A DNA stretch of 64,000 nt from Salinisphaera orenii subsp. orenii MK-B5 (lineage in GTDB: Bacteria > Pseudomonadota > Gammaproteobacteria > Nevskiales > Salinisphaeraceae), in contig NZ_AYKH01000012.1 of assembly GCF_003788635.1 (NCBI RefSeq), positions 62,001 to 126,000 of the forward strand, written 5' to 3'. Every line of letters begins with the position of its first letter. Positions within the stretch are counted from its first letter, which is position 1. A program made the translations under genes and the position numbers. Of this stretch, positions 16,930 through 27,364 are shown in pieces. The notes below the pieces were generated by a model. That model made no database searches. It was given only the letters and a program-made list of their open reading frames with translations, and was not told where the DNA came from.

Positions 16930-17709
16930 ATGACGCCGCTGGCCGCATTCGGCATCGGGCTCGCCATCGCGGCGGCCCTGCTGACCGTCGTCTGGATCAT
17001 CCAGCTGTTCACCCGCAACGCCGGGCTCGTGGACGTGGTGTGGTCGGCCGCGGTGGGGTTGATCGCCGCGGCGTACGCGCTGCTGGGCGACGCCCCCGCC
17101 GCGGCACGCATCCTGCTGGCCGCGCTCGCGCTGACCTGGGCGCTGCGTCTGGCCGGTCACCTGGCGAAACGCATGCGCGGGGCGCCGGAGGATTCACGCT
17201 ATGCGGCCGCACGACGGGCCTGGGGCGCGCGCGCCGACCTGTACATGCTCGGCTTCTTTCTGTTCCAGGCGCTGATCGCCGCCGTCCTGTCGATTCCGTT
17301 CCTGGTGGTGGCCTACATGCCGGAGGCCCCCTCGCTCGGGGTCGCGCTGGCGGCGATCGCGGTCTGGTTCGTGTCGGTCGTCGGCGAAGGCACGGCGGAC
17401 ACCCAGCTGCATCGGTTCAAGCAGCGCCCGGAAAACCGCGGCCGCGTCTGCGCCGAAGGGCTGTGGCGCTATTCGCGTCATCCCAACTATTTCTTCGAAT
17501 CCCTGCACTGGGTGACCTACGTCGTGCTGGCCATCGGCGCGCCCTACTGGTGGGCCACGCTCGCCAGCCCGCTGATCATGGCCGGGCTGTTGCTGAAGGT
17601 CTCCGGCATTCCCACCATCGAGAACAGGGCCGCGGCCGACAAGCGCGAGGGCCACGACGAGTACGTGCGCCGGACCAGCGCCTTCATCCCCTGGCCGCCG
17701 AAGTCATGA
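16930..17709 (+). CDS. DUF1295 membrane protein (steroid 5-alpha-reductase / ICMT-like fold)
   Basis: A 259-residue integral membrane protein with about six or seven helices. The ATG at 16930 follows AGGAAG; a GTG six codons earlier is less likely. The C-terminal signature RVCAEGLWRYSRHPNYFFES (about residues 175-194) is the conserved cofactor-binding segment of the DUF1295/steroid-reductase/isoprenylcysteine-methyltransferase superfamily. It could reduce a double bond using NAD(P)H or transfer a methyl group on a membrane lipid. The stop overlaps the methyltransferase start (ATGA). Pairing of DUF1295 with a cyclopropane-synthase-like methyltransferase recurs in bacterial lipid-modification loci. 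Confidence 0.88.
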   Translation: MTPLAAFGIGLAIAAALLTVVWIIQLFTRNAGLVDVVWSAAVGLIAAAYALLGDAPAAARILLAALALTWALRLAGHLAKRMRGAPEDSRYAAARRAWGARADLYMLGFFLFQALIAAVLSIPFLVVAYMPEAPSLGVALAAIAVWFVSVVGEGTADTQLHRFKQRPENRGRVCAEGLWRYSRHPNYFFESLHWVTYVVLAIGAPYWWATLASPLIMAGLLLKVSGIPTIENRAAADKREGHDEYVRRTSAFIPWPPKS

Positions 17710-18794
17710 CTCGGGAGAACGCCGCCTTGGACAATCTGCCGATCGAACTCTGCGAACGGGGCTGGGTGCCCGACACGCTGGCCCGGGCCGGCATGCGGCG
17801 GCTGATCAACGCCCGCCTGACCAGCGCCGAGGCCCGCGATCCGGAACGCCGCAGCGAACACATGCGCGCCTTCGTCGAGCGCGCCGCGACCGGGCCCATC
17901 GCCCAGCACACCGACGACGCCAACGCCCAGCACTACGAGCTGCCGCCGGCGTTCTTCGCGCACGTGCTCGGCGCGCATCGCAAGTACAGCGGCTGTCTGT
18001 TCGAGGCCGGCATCGACAACCTGGACCAGGCCGAGCACGCCATGCTGGCGCTGACCGCGGAGCGCGCCCGCCTGCGCGACGGCCTGCGGATACTCGATCT
18101 GGGCTGCGGCTGGGGTTCACTGGCGCTGTGGGCGGCCGGGCGCTATCCGCGCGCGAGCGTCCTCGCGGTCTCGAACTCAAACGCCCAGCGCGAATACATC
18201 GCGGCCACCGCGGCCGAGCGCGGCCTGGACAATCTCCGCGTCGAGACCTGCGACATCAACCACTTCGATCCCGGCGAGGCCGTCTTCGACCGCATCGTGT
18301 CGATCGAGATGTTCGAGCACATGCGCAACTATCGCGAGCTGTTCGGCCGCATCCGGCGCTGGCTGGCCGCCGACGGACGCCTGTTCGTGCACGTGTTCGC
18401 GCACAAGCTGCTGGCCTACCCGTTCCAGGACGCCGGCGCCTCCGACTGGATGGCCCGCCACTTCTTCACCGGCGGCATCATGCCCAGCGAGAACCTGTTC
18501 GCCCGCTTTCAGCGCGACCTGGTGCTGGCCGACCAGTGGTGGCTGTCGGGCAGCCACTACCGCGACACGGCCAACGCCTGGCTGGCGAACATGGACGCCG
18601 CCCGCGCGCCGATCATGGATCTGTTCCGCGACACCTACGGGGCCGACGCCGAGCGCTGGTTCCAGCGCTGGCGCATGTTCTTCATGGCGGTCGCGGAGCT
18701 GTTCGGCAGCGACCGCGGCAACCAGTGGGGCATCGGCCATTACCTGTTCACGCCGCGCCCGCAGACACCACCGGTATCGGAGAAGGCCTCATGA
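17706..18794 (+). CDS. Cyclopropane-fatty-acyl-phospholipid synthase family methyltransferase
   Basis: A 362-residue SAM-dependent enzyme that would methylate or cyclopropanate an unsaturated acyl chain in membrane phospholipid. The family entry motif HYELPPAFFAHVLGAHRKYS is near residue 80 and the SAM site LRILDLGCGWGSLALWAAGR near 125. FDRIVSIEMFEHMRNYRELF near 195 carries the catalytic-site glutamate. HFFTGGIMPSE near 255 and WGIGHYLFTPR at the end complete the signature. The ATG at 17706 overlaps the DUF1295 stop, and its own stop overlaps the next start. Pairing with DUF1295 suggests a modified product, such as a methyl-branched or reduced chain. Confidence 0.92.
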   Translation: MTRENAALDNLPIELCERGWVPDTLARAGMRRLINARLTSAEARDPERRSEHMRAFVERAATGPIAQHTDDANAQHYELPPAFFAHVLGAHRKYSGCLFEAGIDNLDQAEHAMLALTAERARLRDGLRILDLGCGWGSLALWAAGRYPRASVLAVSNSNAQREYIAATAAERGLDNLRVETCDINHFDPGEAVFDRIVSIEMFEHMRNYRELFGRIRRWLAADGRLFVHVFAHKLLAYPFQDAGASDWMARHFFTGGIMPSENLFARFQRDLVLADQWWLSGSHYRDTANAWLANMDAARAPIMDLFRDTYGADAERWFQRWRMFFMAVAELFGSDRGNQWGIGHYLFTPRPQTPPVSEKAS

Positions 18795-19582
18795 CACACG
18801 CCCTGCGCATCTCGACGCTCGCCGCCGCGCTGCTACTGCTGCCGCCGCTCGCCGCGGCCCAGTCGACGGACGGCGGCGAACGGCGCTGCTTCAACGGCTA
18901 TGCCTACACGCTGGACGGCGGCGAATACCGCTACACCGAGCATCACGAACAGCAGCGCGCGGACGGCCGCATCACAAGCTGGGACGTGACCTACGTCGGC
19001 CGCGACGGCGAGACCATCGCGACCAAGACGATGGATTTCTCGGCCCACCCCACGGTGCCGACCTATCGCATGGAGATCCCGGCCGACGGCTATGTCGAGG
19101 GCATCCGCCGGGACGACGGCTGGACCATGTTCCGGCGCGAATCACGCGAGGCGGACGAACAGACCAAGGCGTTCACCATCGAGGAACCGATGGCCGCCGA
19201 CTCCGGCTTCGATCCGCTGCTGCGCAACCACTTCGAGGCGCTGCAGAACGGCGACACCGTCGATTTCCGCTTCGCCGCGGCCGGACGCCAGGGCGTCATC
19301 GAGCTGCGCGCGCACAAGATCGGCGAGACCACCTTCGAGGGCCGGCCGGCGGTGCAGTTCGAGGCCGAGCTCGACATGATGTTCATCAACTTCTTCGTCG
19401 ACTCGCTCAAGCTGACCTACGATCCCGAGACGAAACGGCTGCTGGAGTATCGCGGCATCGGCAACATGCACGACGCCAACGGCGAGGTCTATCCCGTGCG
19501 CGTGACCTACGCCCGCGACATGCCCGACGTGGCCCGCGAACACGGCGCCCCCGCGGCGGACTGCGGCGCGATCGACGGCTGA
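18791..19582 (+). CDS. Secreted conserved protein of the lipid-modification operon
   Basis: A 263-residue protein with a clear signal peptide (MTHALRISTLAAALLLLPPL, cleavage after AAAQ). The mature part is beta-rich with repeated charged strands (TYVGRDGETIATKTMDF, FRFAAAGRQGVIELRAHKIG, LKLTYDPETKRLLEYRGIGN) and two cysteines, one near each end (RRCFNGY, ADCGAID). The pattern recalls DUF3108-like periplasmic beta-barrel or lipocalin-like proteins, but I cannot assign a family with certainty. Its ATG overlaps the stop of the methyltransferase gene, so it is part of the same translational unit. A periplasmic role, for example in carrying or sensing the modified lipid, is inference. Confidence 0.7.
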   Translation: MTHALRISTLAAALLLLPPLAAAQSTDGGERRCFNGYAYTLDGGEYRYTEHHEQQRADGRITSWDVTYVGRDGETIATKTMDFSAHPTVPTYRMEIPADGYVEGIRRDDGWTMFRRESREADEQTKAFTIEEPMAADSGFDPLLRNHFEALQNGDTVDFRFAAAGRQGVIELRAHKIGETTFEGRPAVQFEAELDMMFINFFVDSLKLTYDPETKRLLEYRGIGNMHDANGEVYPVRVTYARDMPDVAREHGAPAADCGAIDG

Positions 19583-20305
19583 AACGCGCGCCGCCGACGG
19601 CTCCCCGTCGCGGCGGCTAAGCCTCGGCTCCGACGCGCTCGTTGAGCGGGATCGCGGGCTTCCGGATGGCAGCCGAGGCGCCACTGGACAGGCGTCTCGG
19701 CGTCATCGCGGCAGACCGGGCGATCGACGATCAGCGCGCGTTGAGCCCGCACCTCCGGGCAGCGAACCGAACCCGCTCCCCGCCGAGCTGCTACCACCCG
19801 GCCGGAGGCGCCGTTCTCCCAGCACGATGGCTTGCATGGCCGCTCATGATGCAGCCGTCGCCCGTTTCGGACAGCGCCGCTATACGGGAGGAACCGGTAT
19901 CGAACCGCCGCTTGCGATCAATGACCCGACACGGGGGTCATTTCACGGGCGGGGGCGGTTGTAGTGCCCCGCCGGCACGACCGCCATCTCCATACCGGCC
20001 CGCCGGAAACGCGCGGCGCGCGATTGGCCGGGCCTGTCGACATCGCCGGCGCAGTCGCGTTGAAGCGCCGGAGTCGCGATGCGCAACGAGGCGACGCGCA
20101 GCCTCGGATTCAAGAGTCGAGCCGGGTCCCGCCGCTCAGGCGCATATCGGACCCGCCCGACGAGCCGCAGCGACGGGCTTCATCGACCCGGCACGGCCGC
20201 GCGTTCCTGTCGCCGGGCGACGCGGCACCCCGGCGCCGCGTCTTGCCCCCGAAGGCCGCCCGCGCGGCGTCCCCTGAAAATCGCTACGGGAAAGCTCTAC
20301 GGGCG
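19583..20305. other. Gene-free stretch between lipid operon and purL
   Basis: About 720 bp between converging genes. An imperfect hairpin (GCCGCCGACGG at 19590, CCGTCG-C-GGCGGC to 19617) just after the secreted-protein stop may end the operon, though it lacks a T-run. Long open frames here have arginine-rich, low-complexity products and no start signals, so they look accidental. Confidence 0.5.
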
Positions 20306-23300
20306 CTAACCCACGAAGCGCCGCGCGTTGGCGAAAAGCCGCGCCCAGGGGCTGGCCTCGCCCCAGCCCGCCGGCGCCCAGGACAGATTCACGCTGCGGG
20401 TGACGCGCTCGGGATGCGGCATGGTGATGAGCACGCGGCCGTCCGCGTTGCACAGCCCGGTCACTCCCGCCGGCGAGCCGTTGGGGTTGGCCGGATAGGC
20501 CGTGGTTGCCGTGCCCCGGTTGTCGACGTAGCGCATGCCGATCTGGGCATTCGCGCTCAGCCGGTCGAGATCGTCGTCGGCCCGGAACCGGGCCCGGCCC
20601 TCGCCGTGGGCCACCGCGATCGGCACCCGCGTACCCACCATGCCGTCCAGCAGCACGGCACGCGAATCCGTGATCTCCACCGCGCTCGTGCGGGCCTCGA
20701 ACTGGCGCGAGGCATTGGCCACGAACGCCGGCCAGTGATCCGTGCCGGGAATGATCTCGGCCAGCGCGGCCAGCATCTGGCAGCCGTTGCACACGCCGAG
20801 CGCGAAGGTCGTCTCGCGTTCGAAGAACGCCGCGAACGCCGCGCGGGCGTCGGCATTGAACAGGATCGACCGGGCCCAGCCCTGGCCGGCGCCGAGCACG
20901 TCGCCGTAGGAAAAGCCGCCACAGGCGGCCAGACCCTGCACATCGGTCAGATCGCGCCCGGCCGCGATCTCGCTCATGTGCACGTCGACCGCATCGAAGC
21001 CCGCGCGGGAGAAGGCGAACGCCATCTCGTTGTGGCCGTTGACCCCCTGTTCGCGCAGGATCGCGACCCGCGGGCGGGTGGTGTTCACAAACGGGGCGGC
21101 CACGTCGTCGTCGGGATCGAACGAGACCTCGGCCGGCAGACCGGGATCGCTCTCATCGCGCAGACGGGCATATTCGGCATCGGCGCAGTCGGGATCGTCG
21201 CGCAGCGCCGCCATGGCGTGGCTGGTCGCCGCCCAGAGGCATTCCATTTCGGTACGCGTGTTCCGGTAGATCGCCGCGCCGGCGTGGCGGACCACGAGCT
21301 CGGCGCGGGCGGTCGCGGTACCGATCGCATGGGCGGCGACGCCCGCGGCACGGAATTCACCGACCACCACGGCGGCGTCGTCGGCGCCCACCTGGATCAG
21401 CGCCCCCGCCTCCTCGGCGAACAGCGCGGCGTGCGGATCCGCATCCAGATCGTCCAGCGCGATGTCGACCCCGACCCGGCCGGCAAACATCATTTCGGCG
21501 ACACAGGCCAGCAGTCCGCCGTCGCTGCGATCGTGATAGGCCTTGATGCGGTTCTCGCCGGCGAGCCGCTGCACGACCTCGAAGAACTGACGCAGCTGCT
21601 TCGGCGAATCCAGATCCGGCGGCGTGTCGCCGAGCGCCCCGTAGGCCTGGGCGAGAGCGGAGCCGCCGAGGCGGTTGCGGCCGTTGCCGAGATCGACCAG
21701 CACGAGCGCGGTGGCGCCGTCGCGCGGCGCCAGGAGCTGCGGCGTGAGCGTGGTGCGGGCGTCGGTGACCGGCGCGAAGGCGGAGACGATCAGCGACAGC
21801 GGCGCACTCATGCGCTGCTCGTCGCCGTCGTCGTCCTGCCAGACACTACGCATGGACAGCGAATCCTTGCCGACCGGGATCGCCAGACCGAGTTCGCTGC
21901 AAAACTGCTCGCCCACCGCCTGCACGGTGTCGTAGAGGCGCGCGTCCTCGCCCGGCTCGCCGCAGGCGGCCATCCAGTTGGCGGACAGGCGAATGTCGCC
22001 GAGCCCCGCGATGCGGGCGGCGGCGATGTTGGTCACCGCCTCGGCCACCGCCATGCGCCCGGAGGCCGGCGCATCCAGCAGCGCCAGGGGCGCGCGCTCG
22101 CCCATCGCCATGGCCTCGCCGGTGGTGTGAATGAAGTCCGTGGTGGTCACGGCGACATCGGCTACCGGGACCTGCCACGGCCCGACCATCTGGTCACGGG
22201 CGGTCATGCCCCCAACGCTGCGATCGCCGATGGTGATCAGGAACGACTTGCTGGCCACGCTCGGCACGCGCAGCACCCGCGAGACGGCCTCGGCGATGTC
22301 GACGCCCGCGTGGTTCCAGGCCGGCGCCGCCGTGCGCGCACGGGCCACGTCGCGCTGCATCTTCGGTGTCCGCCCGAGCAGTACGGCCATGGGCATGTCC
22401 ACCGGGCGCTCGGCGTCGGCGGTCTCGGCCTCGGCGTCCTCGACGATCAGCTGCGGCTCGGCGGTGGCCGTGCCGACCACGGCGAAGGGGCAGCGCTCGC
22501 GGGCGGCCAGCGCCTCGAAACCGGCGAGCCGGTCGGCAGCGATCGCCAGCACGTAGCGCTCCTGCGACTCGTTGCACCAGATCTCCATCGGCGACAGGCT
22601 GACGTCGGCGGCGTCGATGTCGCGCAGGCGGATGCGGCCGCCGCGGTCGTCGGCGTCGATGATCTCCGGGAGGGCATTCGACAGCCCGCCCGCGCCGACG
22701 TCGTGGATCGAGGCGATGGGATTGTCCTCGCCCCGGGCGATGCAGCCCTCGACGACCTCCTGGCAGCGCCGCTGCATTTCCGGGTTGGCGCGCTGGACCG
22801 AGGCGAAATCGAGTTCGGTCGAGGCCGCGCCGCTGGCCATCGAGGAGGCCGCCCCGCCGCCGAGACCGATGAGCATGGCCGGGCCGCCGAGCACCACCAG
22901 GGCCGCGTCCACCGGCACCGACTGCTTCTCGACGTCCGTCGCGCGCACGTTGCCCATGCCGCCGGCGATCATGATCGGCTTGTGATAGCCGCGCAGGCCG
23001 GTCGCCTCGGAGCGATACTGATAGCTGCGGAAATAACCCGCCAGATTCGGCCGTCCGAACTCGTTGTTGTAGCGCGCCGCGCCGATCGGCCCTTCGAGCA
23101 TGATCTCGAGCGGCGTGGCGATGCGGGCCGGGCGGCCGTCGTCGACCTCCCAGGGCTGGAGATCGTCGGGCAGCCGCAGATCGGAGACGGAGAAGCCGCA
23201 GAGTCCGGCCTTGGGCCGGCCGCCGCGGCCGGTGGCGGCCTCGTCGCGGATCTCGCCGCCGGCGCCGGTGGCCGCGCCCGGATTCGGCGCGATCGCGGTC

Positions 23301-24217
23301 GGATGGTTGTGGGTCTCGACCTTCATCAGCAGGTGCACCGGCTCCTCGACCCGGCGGTACACGCGCTCGCCGTCGACCAGCTGGCGCGTGGCCGTCGGCC
23401 CGGCGATCACCGCCGCATTGTCGCGATAGGCCGAGAGCACGCCGTCCGGGGCCGCGCGGTGCGAGTCGCGGATCATGTCGAACAGCGATTTCGCCCGTGT
23501 CTCGCCGTCGATGACGAATGCGGCGTTGAATATCTTGTGCCGGCAGTGCTCGGAATTGATCTGGCCGAACATCATCAGTTCGACGTCGGTGGGGTCGCGC
23601 CCCAGCGCCTGATACTGCGCGGCCAGATAGGCGATCTCGTCGTCCGCCAGCGCCAGACCCCAGTCGCAGTTGGCGGCGGCCAGCGCGGCCTCGCCTTCGG
23701 CGGCCAGCGGCACGCGGCGCAGGCCGCGGCGGGCCAGCGTCTCGAACAACCGCGGCAGGCGCTCGGCGTCGGGCAGCAGCGACTGGGTCATGGGATCGTG
23801 GAGCACGCCGCTGGCGACCAGCGCCTCGAAATCCGGCGTGCTGCCGAAGGCGAAGACCACGCCGCGCTCGAGTCGACGCAGCGACGTCAGGCCGCTGTTG
23901 TGGGCGATGTCCTCGGCCTTGGTCGACCACGGCGAGACCGTGCCTAGCCGCGGTACGGCGATCACGCCGGCGGGCACCGGCTCGTCGGCGTCGGCGCCGA
24001 GCAGCGCGTGCAGGCGCTGTCGCTGTTCGGCCGACGGCGCCCGCTCGAAGGCCGCCACGAAGACCTCGCGCGCGACCAGGCTGCCGACGTCGATGCCGGC
24101 CCGGCCGAGCCCGCCGCGCAGGCGCTCGAGCTCGAACTCGGCCAGTGCGGGACCGCCGGCGATCACCTCGACCGCGGCCCTGGACGAATCGTTCAGCGGT
24201 TGACCAGAGTTCGCCAC
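20306..24217 (-). CDS. purL: Phosphoribosylformylglycinamidine synthase (FGAM synthase)
   Basis: A 1,303-residue single-chain enzyme of purine synthesis, converting FGAR, ATP and glutamine to FGAM. This large form is usual in gammaproteobacteria. Domains in order: an N-terminal PurS-like region ([18 protein letters not shown] at about residue 18), a linker with [17 protein letters not shown], and two AIR-synthase-like halves with [20 protein letters not shown] and [14 protein letters not shown]. Last is a glutamine amidotransferase with nucleophile Cys in [15 protein letters not shown] near 1150 and His in PHPERVTRS near 1280. A GTG at 24217 preceded by GAGGG is the best start. It overlaps the upstream gene by 25 bp. 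Confidence 0.97.
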   Translation of the reverse strand: MANSGQPLNDSSRAAVEVIAGGPALAEFELERLRGGLGRAGIDVGSLVAREVFVAAFERAPSAEQRQRLHALLGADADEPVPAGVIAVPRLGTVSPWSTKAEDIAHNSGLTSLRRLERGVVFAFGSTPDFEALVASGVLHDPMTQSLLPDAERLPRLFETLARRGLRRVPLAAEGEAALAAANCDWGLALADDEIAYLAAQYQALGRDPTDVELMMFGQINSEHCRHKIFNAAFVIDGETRAKSLFDMIRDSHRAAPDGVLSAYRDNAAVIAGPTATRQLVDGERVYRRVEEPVHLLMKVETHNHPTAIAPNPGAATGAGGEIRDEAATGRGGRPKAGLCGFSVSDLRLPDDLQPWEVDDGRPARIATPLEIMLEGPIGAARYNNEFGRPNLAGYFRSYQYRSEATGLRGYHKPIMIAGGMGNVRATDVEKQSVPVDAALVVLGGPAMLIGLGGGAASSMASGAASTELDFASVQRANPEMQRRCQEVVEGCIARGEDNPIASIHDVGAGGLSNALPEIIDADDRGGRIRLRDIDAADVSLSPMEIWCNESQERYVLAIAADRLAGFEALAARERCPFAVVGTATAEPQLIVEDAEAETADAERPVDMPMAVLLGRTPKMQRDVARARTAAPAWNHAGVDIAEAVSRVLRVPSVASKSFLITIGDRSVGGMTARDQMVGPWQVPVADVAVTTTDFIHTTGEAMAMGERAPLALLDAPASGRMAVAEAVTNIAAARIAGLGDIRLSANWMAACGEPGEDARLYDTVQAVGEQFCSELGLAIPVGKDSLSMRSVWQDDDGDEQRMSAPLSLIVSAFAPVTDARTTLTPQLLAPRDGATALVLVDLGNGRNRLGGSALAQAYGALGDTPPDLDSPKQLRQFFEVVQRLAGENRIKAYHDRSDGGLLACVAEMMFAGRVGVDIALDDLDADPHAALFAEEAGALIQVGADDAAVVVGEFRAAGVAAHAIGTATARAELVVRHAGAAIYRNTRTEMECLWAATSHAMAALRDDPDCADAEYARLRDESDPGLPAEVSFDPDDDVAAPFVNTTRPRVAILREQGVNGHNEMAFAFSRAGFDAVDVHMSEIAAGRDLTDVQGLAACGGFSYGDVLGAGQGWARSILFNADARAAFAAFFERETTFALGVCNGCQMLAALAEIIPGTDHWPAFVANASRQFEARTSAVEITDSRAVLLDGMVGTRVPIAVAHGEGRARFRADDDLDRLSANAQIGMRYVDNRGTATTAYPANPNGSPAGVTGLCNADGRVLITMPHPERVTRSVNLSWAPAGWGEASPWARLFANARRFVG

Positions 24218-24960
24218 GACAGACCCTCGCTTTGGTTGGCGACATGCACCCAGTCGGCCGTGCACGACAGCGCTCCGGCGAGCGCGGCCTGGGCCAGTTC
24301 CGGGCGGTTGTTGGATTCACTGATATGGGCGACGACCAGCTGCTGCAGCGCGCTGGCGTCGATGCCGGCGAGCAGCTCAGCGGCCTGGGCGTTGCTCAGA
24401 TGCCCCAGCCGGCCGGCGACCCGCGCCTTGAGATACGCCGGATACGGCCCCGCGGCCAGCAGCTGCGGGTCATGGTTGCATTCGAGCACCAGCCCGTCGC
24501 AGCCGTCGATCATCTCGCGCACATGCGGGGTCGCGTGGCCGATGTCGGCGAGCACGCCCAACCGCTTGTCGCCGTTGCCCACCACCAGCTGGGCCGGCTC
24601 GCGCGCGTCGTGCGGTACCGGATAGGGAAACAGCTCGATGTCGCCGATGGCGAACGGCTCGTGCGGCGAATACAGCTCGATCGCGGCGAGCTCGCTCGCG
24701 CGGCGGGCGGCGAGCGTGCCGGGCGTGAGCCAAACGGGCACGCCGTGGGCGCGGGAGAAACGCGATACGCCGCGCCAGTGGTCATCGTGCTCGTGGGTGA
24801 TGACCACCGCATCGATGTCCGCGGGCACCAGATCGAGTCGGGCGAGCCGCCGTACGATCTCGCGGGCGGAGAAACCGCAGTCGATGAGCACGCGGGTGCC
24901 GGCGTATTCGACCACCAGCGCGTTGCCCTTGCTGCCGCTGCCCAGCAGCGCGAACCGCAT
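24193..24960 (-). CDS. MBL-fold metallohydrolase (YycJ/WalJ-like)
   Basis: A 255-residue metallo-beta-lactamase-fold protein starting [19 protein letters not shown]. The ATG at 24960 follows AGGGG; an upstream GTG at 24981 is possible. The metal site [14 protein letters not shown] (about residues 54-67) gives the H-x-H-x-D-H motif, [12 protein letters not shown] and ECNHDPQ supply later ligands, and [10 protein letters not shown] comes near the end. Family members such as WalJ/YycJ are 5'-3' DNA exonucleases or regulators of wall metabolism, acting in the cytoplasm with two divalent metals. It lies directly upstream of purL with overlapping frames. Confidence 0.88.
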   Translation of the reverse strand: MRFALLGSGSKGNALVVEYAGTRVLIDCGFSAREIVRRLARLDLVPADIDAVVITHEHDDHWRGVSRFSRAHGVPVWLTPGTLAARRASELAAIELYSPHEPFAIGDIELFPYPVPHDAREPAQLVVGNGDKRLGVLADIGHATPHVREMIDGCDGLVLECNHDPQLLAAGPYPAYLKARVAGRLGHLSNAQAAELLAGIDASALQQLVVAHISESNNRPELAQAALAGALSCTADWVHVANQSEGLSWRTLVNR

Positions 24961-24977
24961 GGCCCCTGCGCCGTCGT

Positions 24978-25346
24978 TCACGAAGAGCCGCTGCCGCCCC
25001 CGTGGCCGCCGGACGGCCCCTGGCGCGTGTAGAGCGGGAACGGGCGCACCTTGCTGTCGCCTTCGGCGGGCGTGACCTTCGCCGTGCCCCGGCGGGTGAC
25101 CTCGTCGATGCGGATGATCGAGTGCATGGGCACGTAGGAGCGCTGCACGTCCGCGAACTCGCTGGCGAGCTTCTCCTCGGCCGGATCGATCACTACCGAG
25201 GCGCGTTCGCCGAAGACCAGTTCCTCGATCTCGACGAAGCCGAACAGCGCGCCCTGCGCGACCGAGCGGGCATAGACCTCGTAGACCTGACCCTGGTTGA
25301 AGAAGGCCACGCGATAGAGGCGTTGCGACGAACGGTCAGTGGCCAT
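24978..25346 (-). CDS. DUF1820 family protein
   Basis: A 122-residue protein with the DUF1820 core: RLYRVAFFNQGQVYEVYARS at the N-terminus, GFVEIEELVFGE, then VVIDPAEEKLASEF and YVPMHSIIRIDEV. Known DUF1820 proteins are short, cytoplasmic and of unknown function, common in gammaproteobacteria. The Gly/Ser-rich tail (GPSGGHGGGSGSS) is likely disordered. The gene is followed by the MBL hydrolase after 17 bp and preceded by the tRNA-Ser gene. No motif tells a catalytic role. Confidence 0.9.
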   Translation of the reverse strand: MATDRSSQRLYRVAFFNQGQVYEVYARSVAQGALFGFVEIEELVFGERASVVIDPAEEKLASEFADVQRSYVPMHSIIRIDEVTRRGTAKVTPAEGDSKVRPFPLYTRQGPSGGHGGGSGSS

Positions 25347-25376
25347 GGCTGCAGATCGCGGGCGGTGGCGGGAGAA

Positions 25377-25467
25377 TGGCGGAGAGGGTGGGATTCGAAC
25401 CCACGTGGGGCGTCAGCCCCCAACCGATTTCGAGTCGGTGCCGTTATGACCGCTTCGGTACCTCTCC
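25377..25467 (-). tRNA. tRNA-Ser (anticodon CGA)
   Basis: On the minus strand GGAGAGG pairs with CCTCTCC as acceptor stem, followed by discriminator G and an encoded CCA. The anticodon loop ACTCGAAAT presents CGA, reading UCG codons. The long variable arm (GGGGCTGACGCCCC) is the class II feature of serine tRNAs, and the T-arm is GTGGGTTCGAATCCCAC. All elements are intact; total length is 91 nt. Confidence 0.97.
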
Positions 25468-25659
25468 TGTAACTTGCGCGTTCAGCCGCGAGCCATCGTG
25501 GCTGCGCCAGTCTGTCTGTCAGCGGCTGGCGAAGTCGCGTATCTTAAAGGATTCGGTGCACTTTCCCAACACTCGCGTGCAAAAGGTCTGATGCGATGAG
25601 CGAAGACGTTTCCGTATCCTGCGCCGGCCGGCGCGGTTGAGTCGGCGTCAACCGCCTGC

Positions 25660-27117
25660 ATGCGTCTGTTATTCCGGTTCCTGCGCGTGGGCGCGATCGC
25701 CGCGCTCGCGCTCGCGCTGGGCACCTGCGTGCAGCGCCCCGGGCTGCTCGAACAGATCGAAACGCTCGGCACGCTGCGCGTGGCGACGGTCAATTCCGCG
25801 ACCACCTACTACCTGGACGTCGACGGCCCGGCCGGTTTCGAATACGACCTCGCGCACGCCTTCGCCGACGAGCTCGGTCTGGCGCTGGACGTGATGGTGG
25901 TGCCGGATCGCGAGGCGGTGCTCACGGCAGTCACGAGCGGCCGCGCGCACATCGGCGTGGGTCTGGCGGTCAGCGACGCGCGCCGTCAGCGCGTGCGCTT
26001 CACGCCGATCTACGCCGAAACACCGCTGGAGGTGGTCTACAACGTCCACGATGATCAACCCGACGACCTGGCCGCACTCTCGGGCGCGTTGACCCTGCCG
26101 GCCGGCAGCGCGCTGGCCGGCCGGCTGCGGCGCGATCATCCGGATCTCGAATTCAGCGTGGCGGCCCGGGCCAACGCCGAGGAGCTCATGGACCGGGTCG
26201 CGAACGGCGCGCTGACCGCGACCATCGCCAACGCCCACGTGGTGGCGATGAACCAGCGCTACTATCCCGACCTGCGCGTGGCCTTCGACGTGCCCGGGGC
26301 CAGTCAGCGCACGGCCTGGGCGTTCGCGCGCCGCGGCGCCACCGCCGGCGACGACGGCCTGTTCAACAAGGCGATCGCCTACCTGGAGCGGACCCGCGAG
26401 ACCGGGCGGATGCGCATTCTGCGCGATCGATACTTCGGCCACGTCGAGCGGCTCGGATTCGTCGGCGGCCGCGAGTTCGCCCGACAGGTGGAGGCGCGCC
26501 TCGACCGCTGGCGGCCCTACTTCAAGCGCGCGGGCCGGCGCCACGATCTGGATTGGCGTCTGCTGGCCGCCATCGGCTATCAGGAATCCCACTGGGACGA
26601 GGACGCGGTCAGCCCGACCACGGTGCGCGGGATCATGATGCTGACCGAGGCCACGGCCGAGGAGGTCGACGTCGAGGACCGCCGCGACCCGCTGCAGAGC
26701 ATCAACGGCGGCGCGGAGTACATCAAGCGCATGATCGAGCGCATGCCGGAGTCGGTCACCCGGCCCGACCGCATCTGGTTCGCCCTGGCCGCCTACAACA
26801 TCGGCTACGGCCACGTCATGGACGCGCGCCGCCTGCTCGAGGCCCGCGACCGCGATCCCGACCTGTGGATCAACCTGCGCGACGCTCTGCCCTGGTTGAC
26901 GCAGGACCGCTATCTCGACGAAACCCGTTACGGTTACGCCCGCGGGCTGGAAGCCCGGGCCTACGTCGGCAACGTCCGCGCCTACTACGACATCCTGGTC
27001 TGGATGACGGACGACAGCCGGACCGAAAAACCGGCGGCCCTGAGCGAGGACGAGAGTGCGGCGGGCGCGGGTGCCGACGAATCGCCCGAGATCTCCATCG
27101 AGTCACCGGCCTTCTAG
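25660..27117 (+). CDS. mltF: Membrane-bound lytic murein transglycosylase F
   Basis: A 485-residue envelope protein that cleaves peptidoglycan glycan strands, leaving 1,6-anhydro ends. An N-terminal hydrophobic segment (MRLLFRFLRVGAIAALALAL) ends near Cys23; the residue before the Cys is Thr, so lipidation is uncertain. Residues about 35-260 are a periplasmic solute-binding (SBP_bac_3) domain (LRVATVNSATTYYLDVDGPA, then FEYDLAHAFADELG). Residues about 290-440 are the SLT lysozyme-like domain with catalytic Glu in LLAAIGYQESHWDEDA and later LAAYNIGYGHVMDAR. The acidic tail is short. mltF lies near purL in many gammaproteobacteria, as here. Confidence 0.95.
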   Translation: MRLLFRFLRVGAIAALALALGTCVQRPGLLEQIETLGTLRVATVNSATTYYLDVDGPAGFEYDLAHAFADELGLALDVMVVPDREAVLTAVTSGRAHIGVGLAVSDARRQRVRFTPIYAETPLEVVYNVHDDQPDDLAALSGALTLPAGSALAGRLRRDHPDLEFSVAARANAEELMDRVANGALTATIANAHVVAMNQRYYPDLRVAFDVPGASQRTAWAFARRGATAGDDGLFNKAIAYLERTRETGRMRILRDRYFGHVERLGFVGGREFARQVEARLDRWRPYFKRAGRRHDLDWRLLAAIGYQESHWDEDAVSPTTVRGIMMLTEATAEEVDVEDRRDPLQSINGGAEYIKRMIERMPESVTRPDRIWFALAAYNIGYGHVMDARRLLEARDRDPDLWINLRDALPWLTQDRYLDETRYGYARGLEARAYVGNVRAYYDILVWMTDDSRTEKPAALSEDESAAGAGADESPEISIESPAF

Positions 27118-27307
27118 AGCCGGCAGCGCCCTGACGCGATTAGCGAGGCACCGGGCGCAGCGGCGATGAGGGCATCGCCTCGGGCGCAGCGTGCCGCCGT
27201 CGGTCATCCCCGGGCGGCGGCGCGACGCGGGCCGCTCGATCCCGCGGGACCGGCTTTTCGATCCGCTTCGCGCCCCGCCCGACGGATACGCCCCCGCACT
27301 CCGGGCA

Positions 27308-27337
27308 TTAAAAAAGCCGCGTGCGGAACACGCGGCT
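27308..27337 (-). terminator. Rho-independent terminator after cysH
   Basis: Read on the minus strand, AGCCGCGTG and CACGCGGCT form a 9-bp stem followed by a run of six T. It is placed 28 bp past the cysH stop. Confidence 0.9.
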
Positions 27338-27364
27338 CTCCGGAAACCGAAGTACGCCCTGCCC

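Noticed and set aside
14971-17160. 729-codon open frame on the minus strand across the thioesterase and hydrolase genes
   Set aside because: Antisense to two recognised enzymes with proper starts; composition is that of a shadow frame.
19642-20277. 211-codon open frame in the gap before purL
   Set aside because: Arg/Pro-rich, no ribosome-binding site, no motif; treated as chance.
19964-23947. 1,327-codon open frame on the plus strand opposite purL
   Set aside because: It mirrors purL and has low-complexity Arg/Gly/His composition; purL on the other strand is intact with catalytic motifs.
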